This document shows, one piece after another, positions 1 to 8,390 of a stretch of DNA of 64,000 bases. Source of the DNA: Henriciella sp. AS95. Its GTDB lineage: Bacteria > Pseudomonadota > Alphaproteobacteria > Caulobacterales > Hyphomonadaceae. The notes beneath the pieces were generated by a model that saw nothing but the letters and a program-made list of their open reading frames with translations, was not told where the DNA came from and searched no databases. Positions within the stretch are counted from its first letter, which is position 1, and every line of letters begins with the position of its first letter. The stretch spans positions 2,976,001 to 3,040,000 of the forward strand of contig NZ_JBBMQM010000001.1 in assembly GCF_038900055.1 (NCBI RefSeq). Reading direction: 5' to 3'. The position numbers and the translations under genes are program-made.

Positions 1-320
1 TCTACAGCCTCAACTTCATGCCGCTGCTCATCCTGTTTGCCAGCTGCGCCTGGTTTGTCCCGTGGAAACAGGCGGCAGTCGCACTGGCCAGCCTCGTTAT
101 CGTCTTCGGCGGCATCAACAATGAACGCCGCCTGCAGCAGACGATCAATCTCACTGATTGTCTGGCGGACAATGAGGTCGTCAGAACCCATCAGAACTGG
201 GACATCATCAAGACTGAAACCGTCGGCGAAGCGCGGGACGCCCACCTCGACATCAAAATCGATGAGCGCTGCAAGGCGCTTTACGTCGCCCCAGCGACAA
301 GCCGAGGCGCAGACACATGA
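1..320 (+). CDS. GT-C-like membrane protein, 3' fragment (copy 1 of 3)
   Basis: This is the C-terminal part of a gene that begins before the window. The frame is open from base 3 and ends in TGA at 318-320. The visible ~105 residues contain the last hydrophobic helices (LYSL-x-MPLLILFASCAWF type) and a short polar tail with two cysteines. It is a close paralogue of the C-termini of the genes at 317-1774 and 3569-5020, including the NNERRLQQT stretch after the last helix. Its stop overlaps the next start (ATGA), so the two are co-transcribed. Function is inferred from the full-length copies: a polytopic transferase acting on a lipid-linked sugar. Confidence 0.8.
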   Translation, partial: YSLNFMPLLILFASCAWFVPWKQAAVALASLVIVFGGINNERRLQQTINLTDCLADNEVVRTHQNWDIIKTETVGEARDAHLDIKIDERCKALYVAPATSRGADT

Positions 321-1774
321 TCCAGGCGCTGCAATCGCGATACAACGCCCTGTTCGATGCCACGATCGGCAAGCTCTGGGTCACGCGCCTTTGGGACCGT
401 GTCGACCGCACCTTGCCCGCCACAAGGCAGACGCTGTCGCGGACCGATATTCTGATGGCCATCGGGCTCGGCCTCATCGGCGCCGCTGTTTCCATCTGGG
501 CATTCCTTCAGACCAATCACGCCCCTGACATCCACGCGACCTTTAATCTCTGGTTCCAGGCCGATGTCACCCGTTCAGCTGAAAACATGGTCACGACAGG
601 CGGCGCCCATGGACGAACCTCCGTCCACCCCATCTTCTCGATCCTGCTTTATCCGTTCGGGAAATTGCTGACGATCCTGGGAGTTGAACCGCTCCTCGCC
701 GCAAAGGCACTTGTGGTCATGATCATGGGCGCCAACGCTGCGCTGTTCAGCCTGACGGTGAGGCTCCTCGGCCTGCCGCGCCTTGTGGCCGCGATCTTCA
801 CGCTTGTCTTCGTTTCGACAGCAGGCTTCATTTTCTGGAGCGGCGTGGTCGAAAGCTACCCGTTTTCCTGCTTCGCGCTGGTGCTGTCCCTGTTCATGAT
901 GCTGCGGGTCCAGACCGCCCATTGGGGATGGTGGATGGTCGTCAGCGTCCTCTCGCTCGGCTTTCTGATAACGAACTGGGTCTTCGGCGTGATCGCGATG
1001 GCGGTCCGGCTCAAGCTGAAGCCATTTCTGACAATCCTGATTGCATCCTTCTCGCTGGTCGTGGTGCTGTCGATCATCCAGAACGCGACCTTCGACAAGG
1101 CCGCCCTGTTCTTCAATCCAAAGCCGCTCCTGCGCGAAACCCAGTTCCTGCAGCCGACAATGGAAGCAGAGGGGACGTATGAGGAAGGCTGGCAGCCGAC
1201 CTCCAATCTTCGCAGCCTCTATGTAACGACCGTTGTCGGCATGCCTGTCTATGTGCAGCAGCAGACCATGATGCACCTGGCGACCACCAATCAGAATTCC
1301 GGCTTCCCGGAAGGCGAGATTTCGCCGCTCATAGCGGTCGCCGCATGGGTTCTTCTGTTCGGGCTTGGCATCTGGGGTGCCGTTCTGCGAAGGGATTTGC
1401 GGCTTCCGCTGCTGGGCGCCGGCCTGATGTTGCTCATGCAGACCATGCTCCACTTGCTCTACGGCGAAGTGACCTTCCTCTACAGCCTCAACGTGATGCC
1501 ATTGCTCATCCTGTTTGCGAGCTGCGCCTGGTTCATCCCCTGGAAACCGGTTGCCCCCGTCCTCGCCAGCCTGGTTGTCGTCTTCGGCGCCATCAATAAT
1601 GAGCGCCGTCTTCAACAGACGGTACAAGTCGCCGACTGCCTGTCCGACTTCGAAACGGTGAAACGACTGCAGACATGGGAAACCGCCAGACACGGCCTCG
1701 ATTTCGACCCCGCCGACTATCCGGAATTACGGGTCGATACGACGGACATCTGCGGCACCAAAACCCCATCCTAG
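317..1774 (+). CDS. GT-C-like polytopic membrane protein (copy 2 of 3)
   Basis: A 485-residue protein with about 10-12 hydrophobic segments. The first periplasmic loop (about residues 70-105) carries a polar block QAD-x-x-R-x-A-E-N-M...TGGAH-x-RTSVHP, with D83 and R86. This block is identical in layout in copy 3. An acidic residue in the first large loop after TM1 is the usual catalytic site of GT-C glycosyltransferases that use polyprenyl-phosphate sugars, so a glycosyltransferase role is my inference. I do not recognise the exact family. The ATG overlaps the preceding stop. It ends 247 bases before the HAD-UbiA gene, and the tandem copies around that gene suggest a shared lipid-linked donor. 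Confidence 0.75.
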   Translation: MIQALQSRYNALFDATIGKLWVTRLWDRVDRTLPATRQTLSRTDILMAIGLGLIGAAVSIWAFLQTNHAPDIHATFNLWFQADVTRSAENMVTTGGAHGRTSVHPIFSILLYPFGKLLTILGVEPLLAAKALVVMIMGANAALFSLTVRLLGLPRLVAAIFTLVFVSTAGFIFWSGVVESYPFSCFALVLSLFMMLRVQTAHWGWWMVVSVLSLGFLITNWVFGVIAMAVRLKLKPFLTILIASFSLVVVLSIIQNATFDKAALFFNPKPLLRETQFLQPTMEAEGTYEEGWQPTSNLRSLYVTTVVGMPVYVQQQTMMHLATTNQNSGFPEGEISPLIAVAAWVLLFGLGIWGAVLRRDLRLPLLGAGLMLLMQTMLHLLYGEVTFLYSLNVMPLLILFASCAWFIPWKPVAPVLASLVVVFGAINNERRLQQTVQVADCLSDFETVKRLQTWETARHGLDFDPADYPELRVDTTDICGTKTPS

Positions 1775-2021
1775 TCTGCTCACCGAGCGAAGCGCGCCGG
1801 ATCATTTCCACCTGCGCGCGCATAATTTTGTCACTTCAGATCGGCTGCGACCGCTTTTGAAGCGCCCCGGATAATTCACGGACAAATGTCTGGCAGTGAT
1901 ATTGCATCGGCCACGCTCGTATTACGAGATAGTTAGAATTGTAGTTGCGGTAACAGACCTCTGACGCTACAAATCGAGATGGCTACTCCGTAGGGGACAA
2001 ATCGGAGTGGGAGTGGGGAAA
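1775..2021. other. Intergenic region before HAD-UbiA gene
   Basis: This 247-base AT-richer gap has no credible gene. It contains a perfect inverted repeat CTCGTA-T-TACGAG at 1916-1928 and a short hairpin ACTCCG-N12-CGGAGT at 1985-2008 that ends just before the ribosome-binding sequence of the next gene. A promoter is expected here, but I could not fix its -35 and -10 boxes. Confidence 0.5.
1916..1928. promoter_or_regulatory. Inverted repeat, candidate operator
   Basis: A perfect palindrome CTCGTA-T-TACGAG lies about 95 bases upstream of the HAD-UbiA start. Its symmetry and position in a promoter-sized gap suggest a regulator site. No cognate regulator is adjacent, so this is tentative. Confidence 0.3.
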
Positions 2022-3557
2022 ATGACATCTGAAGTTGCAGGAACCGTTACGAGCGGTGCGGGCGACGTTGCCGGCGATTTTCAGCCTGAAACGTCTGCAA
2101 ATGAGACAAGCGCGCTGGAAAAACGCCCGCTCATCGTCGATCTCGACGGGACGCTGATCCGGTCCGACATTCTGGTCGAGTCGGCTTTCGCCCTGTTGGG
2201 CAAGAACCCGTTCGCCATCTTCAGCCTGGTGACCACCCTGTTCGGGAAAGGTAAGGCCGGGCTCAAGAATTACGTCGCCGACCGATCTGATATTGATATC
2301 GCTCATCTGCCTTACGAGGAAGAAGTGCTGGCGGTCATCCGTCAGGCACGCGACGAGGGCCGCGCTGTTTATCTCGCCTCCGCCTCTCACGAAAAATATG
2401 TCGGTGCGATTGCAGACCATCTCGGCCTTTTCGATGGCTGGTTTGCGACAAACGACAAGACCAACCTGTCCGGCTCCGCAAAGCGCCAGCTCCTGGTCGA
2501 CAAATTCGGCGCCGGCGGGTTCGACTATATCGGTAACGAAGCGGTCGACCTGAAGGTCTGGGCCGATGCGCATGACGCGATCGCGGTTAATCCGCCCTCC
2601 AGCGTGAAGTCCAAACTGAAGAAGCGCTCGCCACAAGCGACCATCATCGAGACCCTGCCATCCAGGCTCAAGACCTGGATCAAGATGCTGCGCGTTCACC
2701 AGTGGGCCAAAAACGGCCTCGTCATGGTGCCCCTGCTCACCTCACAGAATTTCGATGTGCAGTCGGTCCTACTCGGCATCGGCGCCTTCTTCGCCTTCTC
2801 GCTGACAGCATCGTCCATCTACATCATCAATGACGCGGTCGATATCGATGCGGACCGCCAGCACCCAAGCAAGAAGTTCCGGCCCCTGGCGGCTGGAACC
2901 ATGCCGATCCTGTCGGCCGTGATGGCCATTCCCGTCATGCTGACCATCGCGCTGGTGGGGGCCTGGTTCATCAACCCGATCTTCCTGGCTGTGCTCGTCG
3001 GCTATCTCTGCCTCACCACGGCCTACACGTTCAGCCTGAAGCGCAAGCTCCTGGTCGACGTTGTGGCGCTGGCTGGCTTGTACACCGTCCGCGTTCTTGG
3101 CGGGGCGGCGGCGCTGTCGCTCGCCGTTTCGGAATGGCTGCTCGCCTTTTCGCTTTTCGTCTTCACCTGTCTGGCGCTGATCAAGCGATACACCGAACTG
3201 GTCGTCCGGTTTGACAATGACATGCCGGATCCAACGAACCGGAACTATCGCAAATCCGACCTGCCCATCATCGCGACGCTCGCCGCTGCCGCCGGTTTCA
3301 ACGCGGTGACCGTGTTTGCCCTCTACGTCTCCGATGACGAGGTGGCCTCTCTCTATGCCAACCCGCTGCTCCTCTGGCTCATCTGTCCGTTGCTGCTCTA
3401 CTGGCTCGGCCGCGCGCTCATGCTGGCGCACCGTCGGGCGATGCATGACGACCCGATCGTCTTCGCGCTGAAAGATCGCAACAGCCGGCTGACAATGCTT
3501 GCCGTCGCAGCGGTCATGGTCGCTGCAATGGTCAAGCTGCCCTTCACGTTCGGCTAG
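2022..3557 (+). CDS. HAD phosphatase-UbiA prenyltransferase fusion
   Basis: Two domains are fused. Residues ~35-210 are HAD-like: motif I DLDGT (D40, D42), a Ser motif in YLASAS and a Lys in SAKRQLLVDK. Motif IV reads GNEAVD, with Asn where Asp is usual. Residues ~225-511 are a UbiA-type membrane domain with NDxxDxxxD at N270/D271/D274/D278 and later KRKLLVD...YTVRVLGG. UbiA enzymes transfer a polyprenyl group; the DPPR-synthase branch (Rv3806c, NoeC) makes polyprenyl-phosphoryl-5-phosphoribose, whose 5-phosphate must then be removed. A fused HAD domain fits that job (inference). I chose ATG 2022 over GTG 2007 because GGAGTGGGGA sits just upstream. GT-C-like paralogues lie on both sides. Confidence 0.88.
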   Translation: MTSEVAGTVTSGAGDVAGDFQPETSANETSALEKRPLIVDLDGTLIRSDILVESAFALLGKNPFAIFSLVTTLFGKGKAGLKNYVADRSDIDIAHLPYEEEVLAVIRQARDEGRAVYLASASHEKYVGAIADHLGLFDGWFATNDKTNLSGSAKRQLLVDKFGAGGFDYIGNEAVDLKVWADAHDAIAVNPPSSVKSKLKKRSPQATIIETLPSRLKTWIKMLRVHQWAKNGLVMVPLLTSQNFDVQSVLLGIGAFFAFSLTASSIYIINDAVDIDADRQHPSKKFRPLAAGTMPILSAVMAIPVMLTIALVGAWFINPIFLAVLVGYLCLTTAYTFSLKRKLLVDVVALAGLYTVRVLGGAAALSLAVSEWLLAFSLFVFTCLALIKRYTELVVRFDNDMPDPTNRNYRKSDLPIIATLAAAAGFNAVTVFALYVSDDEVASLYANPLLLWLICPLLLYWLGRALMLAHRRAMHDDPIVFALKDRNSRLTMLAVAAVMVAAMVKLPFTFG

Positions 3558-3568
3558 GCACCTGCACC

Positions 3569-5020
3569 ATGATCACGGCTGTCCGCTCGCTTTTCGACAC
3601 GGTCTATGACGGCTCGATCGGCCGCCTGGGGCTGGATGGCCTGTGGGAGAAAATCGACCGCTCCATCAAACCCGGCCGGCTGCCCCTGGAAAGACGTGAC
3701 ATCAGCATCGCGATCGGTCTCGGTCTCATTGGCATGGCCGTATGCATCTGGGCGTTCACCCAGACCCAGCGCATCGACGCGATCAACACCCATCTCAGCA
3801 TCTTCCTGCAAGCCGATATCGGCCGGGTCGCAGACAATATGACAAGCACAGGCGGCGCCCATGCGCGCACGTCTGTCCACCCGATTGCCTCGATCCTGAT
3901 CTACCCCTTCACCGCCGTACTGATGGCGTTTGGTCTTGGGCCGATCCACGCCGCCGCAACGCTTGTCGTGCTGATCATGGGCGTGAATGTCGCCCTGTTC
4001 AGCCTCATCATCAGGCTGCTCGGCCTCCCGCGGCCCGTCGGCGCCCTCTTCACCGTGCTGTTCATGGCAAGCGCGTCCTTCGTATTCTGGAGCGGGATCA
4101 TTGAGCTGTTCCCCTTCGCCGGCTTCAGCCTCCTGCTCGCCATGTTCATGATGTTCCGTATCAAAACGGCACACTGGGCCTGGTGGATTGTTCTCAACGT
4201 CCTGACACTCGGCCTGACGACACCGAACTGGGTGTTCGGCCTCATCGCTACCGCCGTTCGGCAAAAGCTGAAGCCGTTCCTCGTCATCACTGCCGCTTCA
4301 CTGGCCGTGGTGGGCGTGCTCGCCGTCGTCCAGAACGCGACCTTCGCCAAGGCCGGGCTGTTCTTTAATCCCAAGCTCGTCGCCTATGAAATGAACTACA
4401 TCCAGCCCACGATGGAAGATCGGGGCGATTACGAACAAGGCTGGAAGCCGCTCAGCAATCTTCGCAGCATGTACGTCACGACCGTGGTTGCGATGCCTGT
4501 GGATGTCGAACACCAGAACGGCGTCGAACTCGTCACAACAAACCAGTCAACGGGCTTCCCAAAAGGCGAACTGGCCCCCGTCATTGCTGTTTCGGCCTGG
4601 ATCGTCCTCTTCGGCCTCGGCATCTGGGGCGCGTTCCGCCGCCCCGAATTGAGACTCCCGCTTGCCGGCGCGGGGCTGATGCTCCTGTCGCAGACCGCGC
4701 TCTACAGCATCTATGGCGAGGTGACCTTCCTCTACAGCCTGCACTTCATGCCGCTCATCCTGCTCTTCGCCAGCTGCGCCTGGTTCGCGCCATACAAGTC
4801 GGTCGCTGTCGGCCTCGCCAGCGTGGTGATCGCCTTCGGTGCCATCAATAACGAACAACGCCTGCAAGAGACGATTGAGACGACCAATTGTCTAGCAGGC
4901 CTCGAGTCCGTCCAGTATTGGCAATCCTGGGACGTCCTGAAATCCGGCGTCCAGCGCAACGCCAATCCCGATAAGCCCGATTTCCCGCCTGAGGATATCG
5001 CAGCCTGCAAGGTTACCTGA
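3569..5020 (+). CDS. GT-C-like polytopic membrane protein (copy 3 of 3)
   Basis: A 483-residue paralogue of 317-1774. The two align without gaps through the first ~105 residues, including D83, R86 and the TGGAH-A-RTSVHP block, and again at the C-terminal YGEVTFLYSL and ASCAWF segments. It starts 11 bases after the HAD-UbiA stop and ends 4 bases before the small flippase-like gene, so these three look like one operon. Divergence lies mainly in the variable loop near residues 280-330 and in the tail. This suggests that the copies differ in acceptor or donor sugar while keeping the same catalytic loop (inference). Confidence 0.78.
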   Translation: MITAVRSLFDTVYDGSIGRLGLDGLWEKIDRSIKPGRLPLERRDISIAIGLGLIGMAVCIWAFTQTQRIDAINTHLSIFLQADIGRVADNMTSTGGAHARTSVHPIASILIYPFTAVLMAFGLGPIHAAATLVVLIMGVNVALFSLIIRLLGLPRPVGALFTVLFMASASFVFWSGIIELFPFAGFSLLLAMFMMFRIKTAHWAWWIVLNVLTLGLTTPNWVFGLIATAVRQKLKPFLVITAASLAVVGVLAVVQNATFAKAGLFFNPKLVAYEMNYIQPTMEDRGDYEQGWKPLSNLRSMYVTTVVAMPVDVEHQNGVELVTTNQSTGFPKGELAPVIAVSAWIVLFGLGIWGAFRRPELRLPLAGAGLMLLSQTALYSIYGEVTFLYSLHFMPLILLFASCAWFAPYKSVAVGLASVVIAFGAINNEQRLQETIETTNCLAGLESVQYWQSWDVLKSGVQRNANPDKPDFPPEDIAACKVT

Positions 5021-5024
5021 ACCC

Positions 5025-5402
5025 ATGTCACCACAACTCCTTCTGTTCATCCTGATCAGTGTCTCGCTTTCGTCCGGCTCACAGATCATTCTCAAGAAAG
5101 GGATGATCGCGCCGAAAATGCAGGCCAGCCTGATGAGCGGCGACGTGCCGACCATCTTCCTGACGATACTGACCTCACCCATGGTCATTGGCGGTCTGTT
5201 CTGTTTCGGCCTGAGCGCCCTGTTCTGGCTCTTCGTCCTGTCCAGGGTTCCGCTTTCTTCGGCCTACCCCTTCGTCGCATTGGGGATCGGCGTCACGGTC
5301 CTGGCCGGCCTCACCCTGTTCGGAGAGACGGTCTCGACGAGCGCCGCGATCGGTGTCGGGCTCATCATTCTCGGCATATTGTGCGTGGCCTCGCAGGGCT
5401 GA
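5025..5402 (+). CDS. SMR/EamA-like small membrane protein, candidate lipid-sugar flippase
   Basis: A 125-residue protein with four hydrophobic helices and the SMR-like features SQIILKKGM near the N-terminus and SSAYPFVALGIGVTVLAG in helix 3-4. Members of this fold include drug exporters (EmrE) and ArnE/ArnF, which together flip undecaprenyl-phosphate aminoarabinose. It follows a prenyltransferase and GT-C candidates with a 4-base gap, so a polyprenyl-phosphate-sugar flippase is the best reading. Only one such subunit is visible, unlike ArnE/ArnF, so it would act as a homodimer. Drug export cannot be excluded from sequence alone. Confidence 0.75.
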   Translation: MSPQLLLFILISVSLSSGSQIILKKGMIAPKMQASLMSGDVPTIFLTILTSPMVIGGLFCFGLSALFWLFVLSRVPLSSAYPFVALGIGVTVLAGLTLFGETVSTSAAIGVGLIILGILCVASQG

Positions 5403-5493
5403 ATCATGCGGCACAGGCATTGCATTAAATCGATGGTGCGCCGCCGCAAATCGATTGCCTGCTGGGTTGTTTGAGGTTAGCTTCATCTGGCAG

Positions 5494-5514
5494 GCGCCAT
5501 TTGGGACATGGCGC
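5494..5514. promoter_or_regulatory. Perfect 7-bp inverted repeat upstream of the MBOAT operon
   Basis: GCGCCAT-N7-ATGGCGC lies about 90 bases before the MBOAT start in a 200-base gap. There is no T-run after it, so it is more likely a protein-binding site or mRNA leader hairpin than an intrinsic terminator. Confidence 0.35.
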
Positions 5515-5602
5515 GTGCGTGGGGACTTCTGAACGCTTTCAGGACTTCGTACGCCAGTAGGGACTAGACTGTGGGGGACGGCTTCGGTCGGTGAATTAAG
5601 GC

Positions 5603-7072
5603 GTGCTTTTTAACTCCTTAGAGTTCGTGGCGTTTTTCGCCGCTACCGTTGTTGCGTATATGTGTGCGCCGCAAAAGCTGCGCCTGCCGTTGCTGTTGGG
5701 CGCCAGCCTGTTTTTCTATGGCTACACCTCTCCCCTCATGCTGCTTCACCTCGCAGCCGTCGGCATCATTACCTATTTCGTCGCGATCGGGATCGAGGAA
5801 ACAGAAGACCCGAAGAAGAAGCAGAGACTGCTGATCATCGCCGTGGTCGGGCATGTCCTGAACCTCGTCGCCTTCAAATACACCTCCTTCTTCAATGAGA
5901 CCTTCCGCTCGATCTTCGGATGGTTCGGTGCCGCTTATGATGTGCCGGTCCTGAACATCATCCTGCCGCTGGGCATCTCCTTCTATTCCTTCCTTCTGAT
6001 CGGCTATCTGATCGACGTTTACCGCGGCGAACCGGCAGAGCGGAACTGGACCGTGTTCGGCGTCTTCGTCTTCTTCTTCCCGAAGATGATTGCCGGGCCG
6101 ATCGAGCGCACCAAGAACCTCATTCCCCAATTGCGCGCCCCGATGATCAGCTTCAGCTACGCCGCCGTGACGGCAGGCCTGCAGCTCATGCTGTGGGGCG
6201 CTTTCAAGAAAGTCGTCGTCGCTGACCGCATCGCGCCCTTCGTCGACCGGGTCTACAACGCGCCTCATGACTTTGAAGGCGTGTCCACGGTGTTCGCCAC
6301 CTGGCTTTACGCCTTCCAGCTCTATTTCGACTTTTCCGGCTACACCGACATCGCCCTCGGCGCAGCCATGGTCTTCGGCATCAAGCTCGTGCCGAACTTC
6401 AATCGTCCATATTTCGCCCGCTCCATCCAGGATTTCTGGAAGCGCTGGCACATTTCGCTCACCAACTGGCTGAACGATTATGTCTACACCCCGTTCACGC
6501 GCAGCCGCTGGACCGGGCTCAAAATGTACAATCTCATGCTGCTCGGCATGATGCTGACCTTTGTCGTCAGCGGGTTCTGGCACGGTGCCGCATGGACCTT
6601 CATCGTCTGGGGCACGCTGCACGGCACCTATATCGTCGTCTCGCTGCTGCTCCAGAAACGCTGGAACAAGTTCGCCAAGAAGATCGGCCTCAACAAGCGC
6701 AAGCAGACCTACAAGGCGCTGAAGATTTCAGTGACCTTCTTCCTGGTCTGTTTCTCCTACATCTTCTTCCGCGCCAATGACCTCGCAGACGCGGGCTACA
6801 TCATCGCGCACAGCCTGACCGGCTGGGGCGATATTGTTGGCGGCGTGCGGGCTGTGATCGATGGCAAATATCTCGAGATGGGGCTCGCCCTGCTCGGCAT
6901 CATCATCATCATGGCGCCTGAGTTCCACAAGAACCACGCCAAGCTCACCGACATGTACATGTCGCTTCAGTCCTGGCAGCGCGCTGGTCTGATCTATGCA
7001 GCGACCTTCTCGGTCGTGGTGCTCGGCGCCTACTACAATCTCGACCAGAAGTTCATCTATTTCAGGTTCTGA
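5603..7072 (+). CDS. MBOAT O-acyltransferase (DltB/AlgI-like)
   Basis: A 489-residue polytopic protein of the membrane-bound O-acyltransferase family. The N-terminus MLFNSLEFVAFF is typical for the DltB/AlgI/PatA branch and supports the GTG start at 5603. Conserved blocks are PKMIAGPIER, WKRWHISLTNWLNDYVYTP and SGFWHGAAWTFIVWGTLHG, with the invariant catalytic histidine at H327. Such proteins move an acyl group through the membrane core onto an outward-facing acceptor. The next three genes encode a DltD-like protein, an ACP and an AMP-forming ligase, so acyl-ACP rather than acyl-CoA is the likely donor, as in the D-alanylation system of Gram-positives. The acyl group is unknown. Confidence 0.93.
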   Translation: MLFNSLEFVAFFAATVVAYMCAPQKLRLPLLLGASLFFYGYTSPLMLLHLAAVGIITYFVAIGIEETEDPKKKQRLLIIAVVGHVLNLVAFKYTSFFNETFRSIFGWFGAAYDVPVLNIILPLGISFYSFLLIGYLIDVYRGEPAERNWTVFGVFVFFFPKMIAGPIERTKNLIPQLRAPMISFSYAAVTAGLQLMLWGAFKKVVVADRIAPFVDRVYNAPHDFEGVSTVFATWLYAFQLYFDFSGYTDIALGAAMVFGIKLVPNFNRPYFARSIQDFWKRWHISLTNWLNDYVYTPFTRSRWTGLKMYNLMLLGMMLTFVVSGFWHGAAWTFIVWGTLHGTYIVVSLLLQKRWNKFAKKIGLNKRKQTYKALKISVTFFLVCFSYIFFRANDLADAGYIIAHSLTGWGDIVGGVRAVIDGKYLEMGLALLGIIIIMAPEFHKNHAKLTDMYMSLQSWQRAGLIYAATFSVVVLGAYYNLDQKFIYFRF

Positions 7073-7074
7073 TC

Positions 7075-8145
7075 ATGGCACAGCAACACACTTTGGACAC
7101 CGCAGCCGATCTGGAAACCGACGCCCCTCACAAGGGCCCGCTCCGCCTGATCGGCGAACTGCTTGTGCTCGCTATCGCGATCCTCGCCAGCCTGATGGCC
7201 ATCATCCTGATGATACCGGACAAGAATGACTATTCCAAAGCAACGCTGCTGAAGAATGACCGCCTCGCCGCCATAGAAGGCCGCAAGGTCGTCCTCGTTG
7301 GCGGCTCCAACCTTGCCTATGGCATGGAAAGCGATGTGATCCAGGACGCGACGGGCTGCCCGACGGTCAATATGGGCATGAACGGCTATTTCGGCGTGCG
7401 GTACATGCTGAACGAAGTCAAACCCCGGCTCAGGGATGGCGACATCGTCGTTCTCGCCTTTGAGTGGGACAACTACGCCAAAACCGTCGACGGTGCCGGC
7501 AAGGATCTGTTTGCGGTCTCCAGGACGAACCCGTCAGCGATCTCGCGGCTGACGCCCAAGCAGATGGCCATGGCAGCGTCCAACCTGCCTTATGTGGCAC
7601 AGACCAAGCTTTTCCGCGTCATAGACGACACGCTGCGCGGCATCATGCCCTCGGGCGGTGATCGCGTTGTCGGATCCACCGTGCTCGATCAGATCGAGGT
7701 GCTGGACGGGTTCGATGAGCAGGGTGATCTCAACAGCCACGAAGGCGTTGTCTGGGAACTCGCCTATGAGCCGGGCGCCGACCTCGCTGCGCATGGCCTC
7801 GAAGAGCCGCTGATCGACCTCATCAAAGGCTTTTCCGCCGACATGGCCGCGCGCGATATCACGGTCGTCGTCTCTTATACGCCCACCATGCGGTCCTATT
7901 ACGAAGAGCAAAAGGCCGTCATTGATGAGGCGCACCGCCAGCTGACGAGCGGCGAAGATGCCGTCAACGCGCCCCGAGCGCCGGAAGCCTTCGTCTTCGA
8001 CGCCGACTATTTCTTCGACACTGTCTACCACCTGAAAACCACCACTCGTGCCGAGCGCAGCCAGATGGTGGCTGACGATATTCAAACCGTTCTCGGATCA
8101 ACGCCCGATTGCCGGGCAACTGCACAACAAGGAGAGTCCTCGTGA
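7075..8145 (+). CDS. DltD-like SGNH-fold periplasmic protein
   Basis: A 356-residue protein with one N-terminal membrane anchor (residues ~25-46) and a large outer domain. An SGNH-like active site is visible: LVGGSN with S78 in place of the usual GDS block, and a C-terminal D-x-x-x-H-L (D315, H319). DltD has the same topology and triad and is thought to complete transfer of the acyl group to the acceptor outside the membrane. It starts 2 bases after the MBOAT stop and overlaps the ACP gene by GTGA. The middle (residues ~140-230) has no motif I know. Its position makes it the acceptor-side partner of the MBOAT protein. Confidence 0.8.
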   Translation: MAQQHTLDTAADLETDAPHKGPLRLIGELLVLAIAILASLMAIILMIPDKNDYSKATLLKNDRLAAIEGRKVVLVGGSNLAYGMESDVIQDATGCPTVNMGMNGYFGVRYMLNEVKPRLRDGDIVVLAFEWDNYAKTVDGAGKDLFAVSRTNPSAISRLTPKQMAMAASNLPYVAQTKLFRVIDDTLRGIMPSGGDRVVGSTVLDQIEVLDGFDEQGDLNSHEGVVWELAYEPGADLAAHGLEEPLIDLIKGFSADMAARDITVVVSYTPTMRSYYEEQKAVIDEAHRQLTSGEDAVNAPRAPEAFVFDADYFFDTVYHLKTTTRAERSQMVADDIQTVLGSTPDCRATAQQGESS

Positions 8146-8390
8146 CCGAACAGGAAATCTACAAAATCATCGTCGATACGATCAGCGAAATTCTTGATGA
8201 CAAGGGCCTCGACGTGCCTGAAATCACGCCAGAGACCGAAATTCTCGGCGACGATCTCGGCATCGATTCCCTCGATCTCGCGACCATGGTCTCAGACCTC
8301 GAAGGCCGCATCGGCCATGACCCGTTCGACAAGGGCTTCATCGAGTTCAAGACCGTTGGCGAACTGACAAAGCTCTACGCCCAGAAATGA
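8142..8390 (+). CDS. Acyl carrier protein (DltC-like)
   Basis: An 82-residue acidic ACP with the phosphopantetheine site GIDSLDL (S43) and the expected helical pattern around it. I placed the start at GTG 8142 because AAGGAG lies 9 bases upstream and it overlaps the preceding stop as GTGA; a longer start at 8109 would add an unlikely basic leader. It sits between the DltD-like protein and the ligase, whose start overlaps its stop (ATGA). It probably carries the activated acyl chain to the MBOAT protein rather than serving general fatty-acid synthesis. Confidence 0.93.
   Translation: MTEQEIYKIIVDTISEILDDKGLDVPEITPETEILGDDLGIDSLDLATMVSDLEGRIGHDPFDKGFIEFKTVGELTKLYAQK

Noticed and set aside
575-1693. 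Minus-strand frame of 372 codons inside the GT-C-like gene
   Set aside because: Charged, low-complexity translation with no motif; the plus-strand paralogues support the other reading.
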